Made by a program: the position numbers and the translations under genes | DNA from: Butyrivibrio sp. INlla18 | GTDB taxonomy: Bacteria; Bacillota; Clostridia; Lachnospirales; Lachnospiraceae | NCBI RefSeq assembly: GCF_900103635.1 | Contig: NZ_FMXK01000007.1 | Location: 124,001-188,000, forward strand | Reading direction: 5' to 3' | DNA: 64,000 nucleotides | Shown: positions 17,031 through 26,202 of the stretch, one piece after another | Layout: the number at the start of each line of letters is the position of its first letter | How positions within the stretch are numbered: position 1 is the stretch's first letter | Notes under the pieces: generated by a model | Told to the model about the DNA's origin: nothing | What the model saw: only the letters and a program-made list of their open reading frames with translations | Databases searched by the model: none

Positions 17031-18692
17031 TTACTCTTCTGAGATCTTGTAGCTATAATCTGCAAAATCTGCTTCGAGAATAGCCTTGTGGCCTTCGTTT
17101 TCCCAAACAAATTTCATGACAGATCCGGCAAAAGAAATATCAAGCTTAGCATCAAAGCCGAATGCAGGGCATGTATTGCGGAATTTAAGAAGTTCAAGCT
17201 GCTTCTTAACAACATCCTTTTTCATAGCCTCTTCAATCTGTTCTAATGTTAGATTTGTACGATTGATTTCTTTGTGTCCGCCGGCACCAGCTCTTTTAAC
17301 AGCTTCGTGATCATTCTTGCCTGCAAAGAGGTCAAGATACCATACCTGTGGTTTACCTGGCATGAACATCTGAATTGCTCTAGCAAAGAGCATCTTCTTG
17401 TCGTCATCGCCAAGAGCACTGTAGTATGTAGCGTTTACCTGATAGTACATATTCTTGGCACCGTGGAGATCCTTAACAAATCCGCCGCGGCCAACAATTG
17501 TATCGATCATCTTCTGAATCTCATCATCAGCTAATATTCCCTTAAGATCAAGAAGAGGAATACCATCGTGGCATCCAAGCATGTTAACCACGCGGATCTT
17601 CTTTTCCTGAATCTCATTTGCCCACTTAGCAAGCACTTCTCCAGACTTTGTCTCAATAGCATAGATCAAAAGCCCAGGAAGGAAGAAGTCATATGTCATA
17701 TAGCCCTTATTTGCTACAACTTCATAGATTTTCTCGCTGTAGCTTGCATGAATCTCTGGTAAAAGAGATACCTTAAACTCGTCAGCAAGCTTCTTAACCT
17801 TTTCAAGTACATCCCAGGTATCAGGCTCATTTAAGAAGTTCTTTTTACCTGGTTCCTTTGGAGCATAAGCAAAAGCATCAAGTCTTACGATGCTTGCGCC
17901 ATATCCTGAAAGGGCCTTAAGAGTATTTCTGTAATGCTCCCAAACAAGATCTGACTTAATATTAAGATCCATCTGACCAAGGTATCTTCTACCTGATTCC
18001 AAAAGATCTATAACTGCATCCTTATATTTCTCATAGCCAGTAAAATCGATATCTGCTGGCTTCTTTCCCTCATCAAGTCCCGCACACACTATCTTTGACA
18101 ATCTATCAGCTGCAAGATACTGAATATCAAGCTTATCCATCAGATCCTGCGCATCAGGGCGCTTGTACTGCACCTCCTGATAGAATGTATTCCAATATGG
18201 AACGTCCTTACCATCAGGCATACGCACCATAAGTATTGGAAGTCCCGGCTTTCTAAAGAACATGTCCTTAATATACTTCTGATCAGGCTGAATGTAGCCC
18301 TCATCAGTCATCTCGCCATAGCCATCCCAGAACTTATTCCAGTTAATAAAGAAGTCCTTGTACTTAGACTTCTCACCATTCTTAACAAGATCCTGGAACT
18401 GAGGAGAAAGAACTGAGGCATGATTCAAGATAAAATCAAGCTTCAAGTTGATTCCAAGCTTCTCAAGCTTCTCAAGATCCTCCTTACTTCCAAGCTCCTC
18501 ATTAATTCCATAATCTATTACAGAGAACCCTCTATCCAGATCCGTATTAAATATACTAGGCAAAATATAGAAAGACTGGAACACATCATCAAACTCTTTC
18601 TTAGAAAGAACAGAAACTATATCTCCCAATCTTCCACCCATACTATCCGGATAAGCATTAAGCATAGGTCCATTATCCACAAATTTACTCAT
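17031..18692 (-). CDS. gtfA: Sucrose phosphorylase-like enzyme (GH13_18)
   Basis: Cytoplasmic glycoside phosphorylase, converting sucrose (or a related alpha-glucoside) and phosphate to glucose-1-phosphate plus fructose or another acceptor. The 553-aa (beta/alpha)8 protein has the GH13 triad: nucleophile D272 in IVRLDAFAYAP, acid/base E313 in LLPEIH, and D376 in GCHDGIPL. YQVNATYYSALGDDD is close to the sucrose phosphorylase signature. It is about 60 residues longer than classic enzymes, owing to an insertion before the nucleophile strand (about residues 180-245). The frame opens at a TTG five codons earlier, but the ATG at 18692 has AAAGGA at good spacing. It lies next to an ABC sugar importer. 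Sucrose versus another substrate is not proven. Confidence 0.85.
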   Translation of the reverse strand: MSKFVDNGPMLNAYPDSMGGRLGDIVSVLSKKEFDDVFQSFYILPSIFNTDLDRGFSVIDYGINEELGSKEDLEKLEKLGINLKLDFILNHASVLSPQFQDLVKNGEKSKYKDFFINWNKFWDGYGEMTDEGYIQPDQKYIKDMFFRKPGLPILMVRMPDGKDVPYWNTFYQEVQYKRPDAQDLMDKLDIQYLAADRLSKIVCAGLDEGKKPADIDFTGYEKYKDAVIDLLESGRRYLGQMDLNIKSDLVWEHYRNTLKALSGYGASIVRLDAFAYAPKEPGKKNFLNEPDTWDVLEKVKKLADEFKVSLLPEIHASYSEKIYEVVANKGYMTYDFFLPGLLIYAIETKSGEVLAKWANEIQEKKIRVVNMLGCHDGIPLLDLKGILADDEIQKMIDTIVGRGGFVKDLHGAKNMYYQVNATYYSALGDDDKKMLFARAIQMFMPGKPQVWYLDLFAGKNDHEAVKRAGAGGHKEINRTNLTLEQIEEAMKKDVVKKQLELLKFRNTCPAFGFDAKLDISFAGSVMKFVWENEGHKAILEADFADYSYKISEE

Positions 18693-18797
18693 ACATATTC
18701 CTTTCAAATACTACAAAGCCACACCGCTACGTTTTTCATAGAACGAGAGTGTCAACAAAATCTGTCATACATATTCTCAAAAAAGGCGTCCTCTCAA

Positions 18798-19772
18798 TCA
18801 CTTCATAAGCTCACTAAACTGCTTGAAGTCAATGATTTCCCCGGATTTGGTGACGATGATTTTGGCTTTGTGGGCCTGGTTTACAAGTTTGTTTTGCTCA
18901 AGTTCGAGAACGAGGGTTGTAAATGGGCTGTCAAGCTTGCCATCCCTGTTTCTTGATCTTCTGTGTTCAAGTGTTTCCTGTGGTGTACTATTTAAAAGAA
19001 CAGGTATATCAACCTGAGTCATGTAATCGCTGTTACCGTGTGTCCACTCTACGATCAGAACCTGCTTTTCTGACATATCAACTTCATCATACCAAAGAGA
19101 AGCTTCATCTCTGCCCATTCTCTTGAGCCAAAGCTTGTCAGCTCCATCCTTAAATGCCTTCATGATCTGATCTACTTCTGCAAAGTCTGTCTCCTTTGGA
19201 GTTCCAAGGTACTCATCAAGTCCCTTGCTTCCAGCTTCAAAGTATGACTTGAACCACGCGTCAGTTTCTATATGTGCCTTGTTTGCGTCGTCTTCTGCAA
19301 CCTGCCACTCTTTTACCTTGGCAAAGTTTTCTGGATTCATGACACCAGCGTCAACCATTCCTCTGATACCGCAAACTCTGAATGTATGAAGTCTCTCAGC
19401 ATCATTGTACATAGGAATACGATGTGGATAATTATCTCCTGACATTGTGTAGCTACCGATTCCAGCCTGTTCTAACATATATGACAACAGTGACGCAATT
19501 TCAGATTTTCCAACTCCTGATCCGCCGCAAACCGCTACAACAGCGCGTCTGTAAGGATTAGCAGTCATCTTTTCCTTAAGCTCTTTTACCAGAACTGGAA
19601 AAATAGTCTTGGCCTTAGCTATATGGCTCTCGCCGATCTCAATCTTGTCCCCTGGCATATCGCCGTGAGGAATGTCACTTGGTATTTCTAAACTAGCAAT
19701 ATTATCTGAAGCTTTTTCAACCTTGTCTAAAACATCGTTTGAAACAGTCATTTTGTTAAATTCTTTATTCAT
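18798..19772 (-). CDS. P-loop kinase of the uridine kinase/phosphoribulokinase fold
   Basis: A 324-aa protein with Walker A GGSGVGKSE near residue 84 and no signal peptide. The C-terminal part has ARNRDGKLD-type basic and acidic loops (RRSRNRDGKLDSP) and EWTHGN, consistent with a sugar- or nucleoside-phosphorylating PRK/URK-like enzyme. The frame is open 40 codons upstream, but AAGGAG four bases before the ATG at 19772 fixes the start. It lies 105 bp upstream of the phosphorylase on the same strand, so phosphorylation of the phosphorolysis product (for example the released sugar) is a reasonable guess. The true substrate is unknown. Confidence 0.7.
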   Translation of the reverse strand: MNKEFNKMTVSNDVLDKVEKASDNIASLEIPSDIPHGDMPGDKIEIGESHIAKAKTIFPVLVKELKEKMTANPYRRAVVAVCGGSGVGKSEIASLLSYMLEQAGIGSYTMSGDNYPHRIPMYNDAERLHTFRVCGIRGMVDAGVMNPENFAKVKEWQVAEDDANKAHIETDAWFKSYFEAGSKGLDEYLGTPKETDFAEVDQIMKAFKDGADKLWLKRMGRDEASLWYDEVDMSEKQVLIVEWTHGNSDYMTQVDIPVLLNSTPQETLEHRRSRNRDGKLDSPFTTLVLELEQNKLVNQAHKAKIIVTKSGEIIDFKQFSELMK

Positions 19773-19972
19773 AATTCTCCTTCTTAAAAACAACAACCAA
19801 CTTGCACAAATCCCAGCCACCGCCAAGAGCCAGTATTTATGCGGCATCCACATAATAGTTCCATCAAAAGAAATTTCGCGTACAGTTTTCATTTTGACAA
19901 GTCATACTATGCCATGTTATTTTGAACACAAGATACAATAACTTTTTTTCTTTGTAAAGACTAAAAAAAATT

Positions 19973-20986
19973 ATGATAACGATTAAAGAGATTGCAAAAC
20001 AACTAAACATGAGCACTACAACAGTTTCAAACGTTATCCACGGAAAAACTGGTGAAGTGTCCGAAGAAACAACCAAAATCGTTCAAGACTTCCTGAAAAA
20101 AGTTGACTATGTACCTAATATCAACGCGCGAAATCTTGCACAAAACGAATCCAAGATCATAGGCCTTGCTCTAAAGGCTCGTGCCGACAAGTATGAAAAC
20201 CTCATAATGGACCCTTTCGTATCAGTCCTTATAGGTGGTGTCGAAGAGACCATCAGAAATGCTGGCTACTTCATGATGCTGTATATCTCCAGTGACACAA
20301 CTGAGATCATGCGACATGTTTCCACCTGGAATGTTGATGGCCTCATACTTTTTGGTATGCTCAATGACGACGGAATCCGTGTCAGTGAAAAATACAAAAA
20401 ACCTATAGTCTGCATCGATACCTACAGTATTGAAGGATTAAAGCACTTCACAAATGTTGGTCTTGATGATGAACAGGGCACCTATGATATGGTCACATAT
20501 CTTATTTCTCAAGGTCATAGAAAGATCGCATTCCTGTCAGATAATATGAATGGTGTCGATCTTGCCAGACTCAATGGTTACAAGAAAGCTTTAAAAGACA
20601 ACAATATAAAGTACTCTGATTCAAACTTCCTAAAGATCAGACCTAAAAGTGATGAAGTCGAGTATAGCTTGGAAGAGATCTGTCGAAAGGCCAGGGACTT
20701 CACCGCGATCATGTGCGTATCTGACCTCTACGCCGTCACACTTATGGCAGCCCTTGAAGATAGAGGCATATCTGTTCCAAATGATATTTCAATCGTTGGT
20801 TTTGATGATAATATGCTTGGTCAGTTACACAGACCAGCCCTTACCACTGTTCATCAGGACGTAAAAGAAAAAGGTATTGTAGCAGCAAGGACGTTGTTAC
20901 AACAGTTAAACAAACAGAAGACACCTAATCAGATTCTTCTTCCTACACACCTTGTTATCAGAGATACTGTAAAGAAATTAACGTAA
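19973..20986 (+). CDS. LacI-family regulator of the sugar ABC cluster
   Basis: 337 aa. The helix-turn-helix is ITIKEIAKQLNMSTTTVSNVI, followed by a hinge and a sugar-binding domain (typical VGFDDNMLGQLHRPALTTVHQD segment). There is no clear Shine-Dalgarno before the ATG, only an A-rich leader, so it may be weakly translated. Divergent from the kinase/phosphorylase genes and upstream of the ABC importer. Two matching CTTATGCGCATAAG-type palindromes follow in the intergenic region before the importer, a likely target. No such site is seen before the kinase gene. Confidence 0.88.
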   Translation: MITIKEIAKQLNMSTTTVSNVIHGKTGEVSEETTKIVQDFLKKVDYVPNINARNLAQNESKIIGLALKARADKYENLIMDPFVSVLIGGVEETIRNAGYFMMLYISSDTTEIMRHVSTWNVDGLILFGMLNDDGIRVSEKYKKPIVCIDTYSIEGLKHFTNVGLDDEQGTYDMVTYLISQGHRKIAFLSDNMNGVDLARLNGYKKALKDNNIKYSDSNFLKIRPKSDEVEYSLEEICRKARDFTAIMCVSDLYAVTLMAALEDRGISVPNDISIVGFDDNMLGQLHRPALTTVHQDVKEKGIVAARTLLQQLNKQKTPNQILLPTHLVIRDTVKKLT

Positions 20987-20991
20987 TAATG

Positions 20992-21054
20992 ACCCTTATC
21001 CGTGAATATGTCAAATTTTTTTGGTCAAAATCGGATAAGGGTTATTTATTTTTA
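20992..21054 (+). terminator. Terminator of the lacI gene
   Basis: Stem ACCCTTATCCG (20992-21002) / CGGATAAGGGT (21032-21042), separated by an A/T-rich loop, followed by TATTTATTTTT. It begins five bases after the stop codon. Confidence 0.8.
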
Positions 21055-21062
21055 CCAATCAC

Positions 21063-21076
21063 CTTATGCGCATAAG
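21063..21076. promoter_or_regulatory. Distal LacI operator of the ABC cluster
   Basis: CTTATGCGCATAAG is a perfect 14-bp palindrome. It is 202 bp upstream of a copy with one mismatch at 21265, a distance suited to a repression loop. Confidence 0.7.
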
Positions 21077-21220
21077 CCCTGATTATTAACGCAATTGCAA
21101 ATATTTTATGTATGTTTTATTATAATTTAAGAATTTTCTGTGTCCGTCACAAGTTCAGTTGTTTACTGGGTTTGTGACTTTTATTTAATATACTTATATT
21201 AAAATAATGCTAGATACCGC

Positions 21221-21249
21221 TTGAATTTCAACAGTTTCTGTGCTAATTT
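21221..21249 (+). promoter_or_regulatory. Likely promoter of the ABC sugar operon
   Basis: TTGAAT, a 17-base spacer and TAATTT, placing the start of transcription just before the operator at 21265. No better match is seen nearer to the gene. The gap 20987-21339 also holds the lacI terminator, two operators and a GTCACAA/TTGTGAC inverted repeat at 21146-21180 of unknown role. Confidence 0.4.
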
Positions 21250-21264
21250 GAATATAGCGTACAA

Positions 21265-21278
21265 CTTATGCGCAAAAG
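21265..21278. promoter_or_regulatory. Proximal LacI operator of the ABC cluster
   Basis: CTTATGCGCAAAAG is the palindrome of the 21063 site with one base changed, placed downstream of the predicted promoter and 62 bp before the binding-protein start. Confidence 0.68.
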
Positions 21279-21339
21279 TAACCGCCAAAAATGAAATTTA
21301 TTATGGCATTTTGCACAAAGGAACAAAGGAGGAAACAAA

Positions 21340-22671
21340 ATGAAAAAGAAACTCATGTCAGTTCTTTTAGCAGGAACAATGGTTCTTTCACTTGTTGCTT
21401 GCGGAAAGACTACAGCTGACACAACTACATCTGACAGCACAGATGCAACAGCTACTCAGACAGACGCTGACGCTACCCAGTCAGCAGACGCTTCAGGTTC
21501 TAAAGATGCAATTCGTCTTGTAAATGGTAAGCCTGAGATCAACGGCCAGCTCAATACCCTTGCTGCTAAGTACAAGGAAGAAACTGGTAACGAAGTAGTT
21601 ATCGAGACAATCGGTGGTGATCAGAAAGCTTCTGATGCACTTAAGGGTTATTACCAGGCTGGTAATATGCCTGATATCTTCTTCGTAGAGAGCAACGATA
21701 TTCCTGATTGGGAAGGTAAGCTCGTTGACCTTGCTGGTGAGCAGTGGACAGAAGATACAGATTCTGAACTCGTTGTTAACGGCGTTACAGTAGGTTTCCC
21801 ATATTCAGTTGAGGCTACAGCTCTTGGTTACAACAAGGAGCTCCTTGATAAGGCAGGTATCGATCCTTCAACTCTTACTTCACCTGCAGCTTGGAAAGAA
21901 GCTGTAGAGAAGCTCGATTCTATGAAGGATGAGCTTGGTATCACAGCTGTATTTGGCTGGTGCACAGAGCCATCTAACCTTGGATGGTCATCAGGTACAC
22001 ACGTATTTGGTCAGTATCTTGATGCTGGTCTTGCATACGACGACACAAAGTATATCGATCTTCTCAATGATGGTGGACAGATCGACGAGAATAGAATGAA
22101 AGCATTTGCTGAGTTCATCGACATGATGAATCAGTATTCAGATCCTGATCTTGTTATCGATGGTAACTATGATAGCCAGGTTGCTGGATTTGCAGAAGGC
22201 AAGTATGTATTCGTAACTCAGGGTAACTGGATTGCTCCTAACATTCTTGCAAATGATAACTACAACGGATTCGAGATGGGCTTTGCTCCATACGCATTCG
22301 AAGATGGTATCGATACGATCATCGGTGGCGTTCCAAACTTCTGGGCAGTATATGCTGATGGTAACGTAGATGGTGCTAAGGCATTCCTTCAGTGGTGCTC
22401 TGAGGATACAGCTCAGCAGATCCTTGTTGAGGAAGCTGCACTTATCAGCCCATACACAGATTGTAAGTACACATCAGATGCTCCTTTCGCAGCAAGCATT
22501 GCACAGTATATCTCAGCTGGAAAGCTTTCATACTGGCACACAATGGAGAAGAAGAGCGGTCTTGAAGACAAGACTTCTGTAGTATTCAACCAGTTTGCAC
22601 AGGGTGCACTTGATGTAGATAGCTTCGTATCTACAATGGGTCAGGTTATTGCTAGCTACTACGCTAAATAA
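21340..22671 (+). CDS. ABC sugar transporter, substrate-binding lipoprotein
   Basis: A family 1 extracellular binding protein of 443 aa. Signal peptide and lipobox LVAC with Cys21, then a Thr/Ser/Asp-rich linker of about 35 residues to the folded domain. AGGAGG precedes the ATG by seven bases. The mature part holds alternating lobes with conserved segments such as NMPDIFFVESNDIPDW and FPYSVEATALGYNKELLDKAGID. It is first in an operon with two permeases. Sugar specificity cannot be read; given the neighbouring phosphorylase, sucrose, a glucosyl-glycerate or another alpha-glucoside are candidates. Confidence 0.9.
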   Translation: MKKKLMSVLLAGTMVLSLVACGKTTADTTTSDSTDATATQTDADATQSADASGSKDAIRLVNGKPEINGQLNTLAAKYKEETGNEVVIETIGGDQKASDALKGYYQAGNMPDIFFVESNDIPDWEGKLVDLAGEQWTEDTDSELVVNGVTVGFPYSVEATALGYNKELLDKAGIDPSTLTSPAAWKEAVEKLDSMKDELGITAVFGWCTEPSNLGWSSGTHVFGQYLDAGLAYDDTKYIDLLNDGGQIDENRMKAFAEFIDMMNQYSDPDLVIDGNYDSQVAGFAEGKYVFVTQGNWIAPNILANDNYNGFEMGFAPYAFEDGIDTIIGGVPNFWAVYADGNVDGAKAFLQWCSEDTAQQILVEEAALISPYTDCKYTSDAPFAASIAQYISAGKLSYWHTMEKKSGLEDKTSVVFNQFAQGALDVDSFVSTMGQVIASYYAK

Positions 22672-22749
22672 TCCTGCAAAAAATTTATAGATTAGTTAGG
22701 CGGGGGCAAATTAATTGCTCCTGCCTTTTCTGGAAAAAGGAGATTCAAT

Positions 22750-23847
22750 ATGAGAGGAACTTTCAGACCCAAGAGAACTTCAGCAGTCATATGTCTTATA
22801 ATCGGCATATTGCTTACAGCTGCGGCTCTTACAATTGATATTTTTTTGGCAACAGGTTTCATTCCTTCAGATAATAGTTCCGATCTGTGGTTTAGAGGAC
22901 CTCTGTTAGTACTTGGAATTATAGGAATTGTTTTAGGATTATATTTTTATCCTACACTCAAGCATCATCGTACAATTATTAATGTATTGTTTTTGTTCCC
23001 ATTACTTTTCGCATTTTTTATTACAGTTATCTTACCTCTGTTTTTAGGTCTCTTCTATTCTTTCACTGATTGGAATGGAATAGAGTATTCGAGTGTAATT
23101 GGAGTTGGAAATTATACAAAAATGTTCAAGGATCCAAGCTTTATCTGGTCAATCCTTATTACATTCTTGTTTGTAGTATTTAATATGATACTTGTTAACC
23201 TTGTAGCTTTCCTTTTAGCTCTTCTATGCACTTCCAAGCTTCCAGGCATGGGATTCTTCAGAGCAGCTTACTTCCTGCCAAACCTTATCGGCGGAATCGT
23301 ACTTGGTTACATTTGGAATTTCATTTTTGCTAATGTAGTAACTCTTTTAACAGATTCATTATCAGGAAACAGATTATCAATGCTTGCCAATACCAAGACA
23401 GCATTTATGGCGATCATCATAGTATATGTATGGCAGTATGCAGGTTATATCATGCTGATCTATATCACAGGTCTTAACACTATTCCAGGTGATGTACTTG
23501 AGGCTGCAGCAATCGATGGCGCTAAGCCTCTTCAGACACTATTTGAGATCAAGATACCAATGATCGCACCAACTATTACGATCTGTACATTCCTTACACT
23601 TACATCTGCTTTCAAACAGTTCGATGTAAACCTTGCTCTTACAAACGGTGCAGGCGCTGTTCCAAACTTCCTTGGAGAGTTCATCACAAATGGTACTCAG
23701 ATGCTTGCCCTTAATATTTATGATACAGCTATCACTGCAAGAGATTACTCTTTTGCACAGGCTAAAGCGTTCCTGTTCTTCATAATCCTTGCTTGTGTAT
23801 CAATCATTCAGGTTCGCATTTCTAATAAGAAGGAGGTAGAACTGTAA
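22750..23847 (+). CDS. ABC sugar transporter permease (MalF/UgpA type)
   Basis: 365 aa. An extra N-terminal pair of TM helices precedes the usual six-helix permease core. The EAA loop that docks on the ATPase reads EAAAIDGAKPLQTLFEIKIP. AAAAAGGAGA stands six bases before the ATG. Its TAA overlaps the next gene's ATG (TAATG), giving translational coupling. No ATPase gene follows, so the importer probably uses a shared MsmK/MalK-type ATPase encoded elsewhere. Confidence 0.9.
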   Translation: MRGTFRPKRTSAVICLIIGILLTAAALTIDIFLATGFIPSDNSSDLWFRGPLLVLGIIGIVLGLYFYPTLKHHRTIINVLFLFPLLFAFFITVILPLFLGLFYSFTDWNGIEYSSVIGVGNYTKMFKDPSFIWSILITFLFVVFNMILVNLVAFLLALLCTSKLPGMGFFRAAYFLPNLIGGIVLGYIWNFIFANVVTLLTDSLSGNRLSMLANTKTAFMAIIIVYVWQYAGYIMLIYITGLNTIPGDVLEAAAIDGAKPLQTLFEIKIPMIAPTITICTFLTLTSAFKQFDVNLALTNGAGAVPNFLGEFITNGTQMLALNIYDTAITARDYSFAQAKAFLFFIILACVSIIQVRISNKKEVEL

Positions 23848-24716
23848 TGCATAGAAAAGAAAGACTACCTATCATTGTATTAAGGTTCGTTATTGCTACT
23901 ATACTTGCAATATATGTACTATTTCCTTTTGCACTTGTAGTTATCAACTCATGCAAGAACAAAACAAGCATTATTGATAATCCGATCAGTTTCAATGGAG
24001 CAAGCTTAAAGCAGCTTCTGTCAAACCTTGACAATGTTATCAATAATCAGAGCTTCCTATTTTGGAGAGCATTTGGCTTTTCTGCGCTTATAACTGTGTT
24101 ATCTTTAGTACTTTTGGCATTATTTGGGGCTATGGCAGCCTGGGTCATCTGCCGAAACAAGACAAAATGGTCAGCAGCAATCTACTTCACATTCATTGCT
24201 TCTATGATCATTCCTTTCCAGGTAGTTATGCTTCCACTTATCTCAACATTTAGAAGAGCTGGTGATTTCATCGGTATTCCAATGCTCTTCTCTGTACAGG
24301 GTATCGTATTTGCTTACCTTGGATTTGGTGGAGCTATGACAGTATTTATCTTAAACGGATTTATCAAGGGTGTTCCATATGACCTTGAAGAGGCAGCATC
24401 AATCGATGGTTGTGCTCCTGAACAGACTTTCTTCAGGATCATCTTCCCTCTTCTTACACCTGTTATTACAACAGTTACCATTCTTAATGGTATGTGGATC
24501 TGGAACGATTACCTTCTTCCATCACTTATGCTTGGAAGAGCCGGTGATATCAAGACCCTTCCAATTGCCGTACAGGCATTTGTTGGTTCATTCGTTAAGC
24601 AGTGGGATCTGATCCTTACTGCAGCACTTTTGGCAATCCTGCCAATGATCATCCTCTTCCTTATCGCTCAGAAGCAGATCATGGAAGGCATGATAGAAGG
24701 AGCCGTTAAAGGCTAA
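23847..24716 (+). CDS. ABC sugar transporter permease (MalG/UgpE type)
   Basis: 289 aa, six TM helices, EAA loop EEAASIDGCAPEQTFFRIIFP. It overlaps the previous gene by one base. AAGGAGG lies 10-12 bases before the start. Together with the binding lipoprotein and the MalF-like permease it forms a carbohydrate-uptake-1 importer; a terminator follows at once, so no ATPase or other gene belongs to the transcript. Confidence 0.91.
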   Translation: MHRKERLPIIVLRFVIATILAIYVLFPFALVVINSCKNKTSIIDNPISFNGASLKQLLSNLDNVINNQSFLFWRAFGFSALITVLSLVLLALFGAMAAWVICRNKTKWSAAIYFTFIASMIIPFQVVMLPLISTFRRAGDFIGIPMLFSVQGIVFAYLGFGGAMTVFILNGFIKGVPYDLEEAASIDGCAPEQTFFRIIFPLLTPVITTVTILNGMWIWNDYLLPSLMLGRAGDIKTLPIAVQAFVGSFVKQWDLILTAALLAILPMIILFLIAQKQIMEGMIEGAVKG

Positions 24717-24730
24717 TATAAACCCACAAA

Positions 24731-24764
24731 AAATACCTCGCACATTATATGTGCGAGGTATTTT
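24731..24764. terminator. Bidirectional terminator
   Basis: A perfect stem of 14 bp, AAATACCTCGCACA / TGTGCGAGGTATTT, with A- and T-runs on either side, between the converging permease and DUF1858 genes. Confidence 0.9.
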
Positions 24765-24779
24765 GATATTCTGATCTAA

Positions 24780-25055
24780 TTATGCATTATGCTCAAGAAG
24801 GTAATCATTAAGAGCATCTACGATCTCTTCGCCATCGATGCCATGAACTGCGCAAGCCTCAGCAAGTGATTCCATCTGTGAAGCTGGGCAATGAATACAT
24901 CCCATACCACACTCCATAAGGAACTGTGCTGCAAGTGGATGCTTAGTAATGATCTCACCAACGTTCATATCCGCTGTAACTAAGTTCTCGTTCTCCACGT
25001 TTTTGTCCTCTCTTTCCTCGTCATTTCCAAAAAACAGATCTTTTAATCCGCTCAT
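24780..25055 (-). CDS. DUF1858 redox-disulfide domain protein
   Basis: A 91-aa protein. The C-terminal ~65 residues are a DUF1858 (hybrid-cluster-associated redox disulfide) domain: NVGEIITKHPLAAQFLMECG then GMGCIHCPASQMESL, with the CxxC-type cysteine pair. The frame opens at 25091, but the ATG at 25055 follows AGGAG by five bases. Members of this family are found with hybrid-cluster and oxygen-sensitive redox proteins in anaerobes. The neighbouring minus-strand gene is an iron-sulphur aldo/keto reductase, a fitting context, but a direct link is inference. Confidence 0.85.
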   Translation of the reverse strand: MSGLKDLFFGNDEEREDKNVENENLVTADMNVGEIITKHPLAAQFLMECGMGCIHCPASQMESLAEACAVHGIDGEEIVDALNDYLLEHNA

Positions 25056-25134
25056 TTTTTCTCCTATTCGTGCATGTGTAACCATGTACAAGTAAGTTTA
25101 ACAGTTAGCACTTTTTTGATTGTGCACAATGATT

Positions 25135-26169
25135 TTACCTCACACTAACCTCTCCTGCAAGTACCTTTTTATAATCTTCCAGATTTTTCTTGAGAAGTTC
25201 AGGAGTATTGAGTTCGTACGGGCATTTTAAAGTACATGCTCTACAATTCATGCACTGCTCTATCTTGGCCATCTCGCCCTGCCAGTATTCATTTAGCCAG
25301 TTTTCTGAAGGCGCTCTTCTGAGCATAAGAGACATTCTGGCACAATTATTGATTTGGATTCCAGCAGGACATGGCATACAATAGCCACAACCTCTGCAGA
25401 AATCACCTGATAATTCTTTTTGCTCCTTCATAATGAAGGCTTCAAGCTCTCCACTATATTCCGGAGTGTTATCCATATATGAAAGCCACTCATCAAGCTC
25501 AGATTCCCTCTGGATCCCCCAAATAGGCATGACATTATCAAACTGGCTCATAAATGCCATAGCAGCATCTGAACGGTTGATAAGTCCTCCAGCGAGTCCT
25601 TTCATAGCTATGAAGCCCATATTGTGCTCTTTGCACATTTTTACAAGTTCAATCTCCCTTGCAGAAGAAAGATAGCTGAAAGGGAACTGAAGCGTCTCAT
25701 AAAGTCCGCTTTCTATACATTCTCTGGCAACCAGTAGTTTATGAGATGTGACACCAATGTGCTTTATAAGTCCTTTTGCCTTGGCTTCCAGCATGCATTC
25801 ATACATTCCTGTACCATCGTCAGGCTTGTAACACTGTGACACCATATGGAACTGATAGATATCGATATGGTCTGTCTGTAGCTTACTAAGGGATGTCTCA
25901 AGATCTTTCCAGAAATCCTCTGGTGTCTTGGCTGCAGTCTTAGTGGCGATATAAATCTTGTCACGGACGCCATATTCTACAAGACCTTTGCCCAATTTTT
26001 CTTCGCTATCGCTATAGGCTCTAGCTGTGTCAAAAAATGTAATTCCACCCTCATAGGCCTTTCTAAGTATCTTAACAGAGGTTTCAATATCATCTCTCTG
26101 AATAGGAAGAGCACCAAATCCGTTCTGTGGCGCGCTTATTCCTGTGATGCCAAGTGTTATCTGTCTCAT
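25135..26169 (-). CDS. Aldo/keto reductase with C-terminal 4Fe-4S domain
   Basis: A 344-aa fusion. The N-terminal TIM barrel has the AKR tetrad: D in FFDTARAYSDSE, Y in the same motif, K in IATKTAAK and H in YQFHMVS. The C-terminal ~90 residues carry two cysteine clusters, CRGCGYCMPCP and CMNCRACTLKCP, ligating iron-sulphur centres. Such fusions probably move electrons between ferredoxin and a carbonyl substrate or NAD(P)H. GAGGAG sits seven bases before the ATG at 26169; the earlier TTG at 26196 has no ribosome-binding site. Substrate unknown. Confidence 0.88.
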   Translation of the reverse strand: MRQITLGITGISAPQNGFGALPIQRDDIETSVKILRKAYEGGITFFDTARAYSDSEEKLGKGLVEYGVRDKIYIATKTAAKTPEDFWKDLETSLSKLQTDHIDIYQFHMVSQCYKPDDGTGMYECMLEAKAKGLIKHIGVTSHKLLVARECIESGLYETLQFPFSYLSSAREIELVKMCKEHNMGFIAMKGLAGGLINRSDAAMAFMSQFDNVMPIWGIQRESELDEWLSYMDNTPEYSGELEAFIMKEQKELSGDFCRGCGYCMPCPAGIQINNCARMSLMLRRAPSENWLNEYWQGEMAKIEQCMNCRACTLKCPYELNTPELLKKNLEDYKKVLAGEVSVR

Positions 26170-26202
26170 GCCAAATCTCCTCGTAATACTAGTCAAAAGT
26201 CT

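Noticed and set aside
18420-18956. 178-aa plus-strand frame over the phosphorylase start and kinase end
   Set aside because: Antisense to two well-supported genes, without start signals.
19773-19892. 40-residue N-terminal extension of the P-loop kinase with a TM segment
   Set aside because: The internal ATG at 19772 has AAGGAG at ideal distance; the extension has none and would add an unlikely membrane anchor.
21146-21180. GTCACAA / TTGTGAC inverted repeat as a terminator or CRP site
   Set aside because: Only 7 bp of stem with a weak T-run, and CRP sites are not expected in this type of organism; left unassigned.
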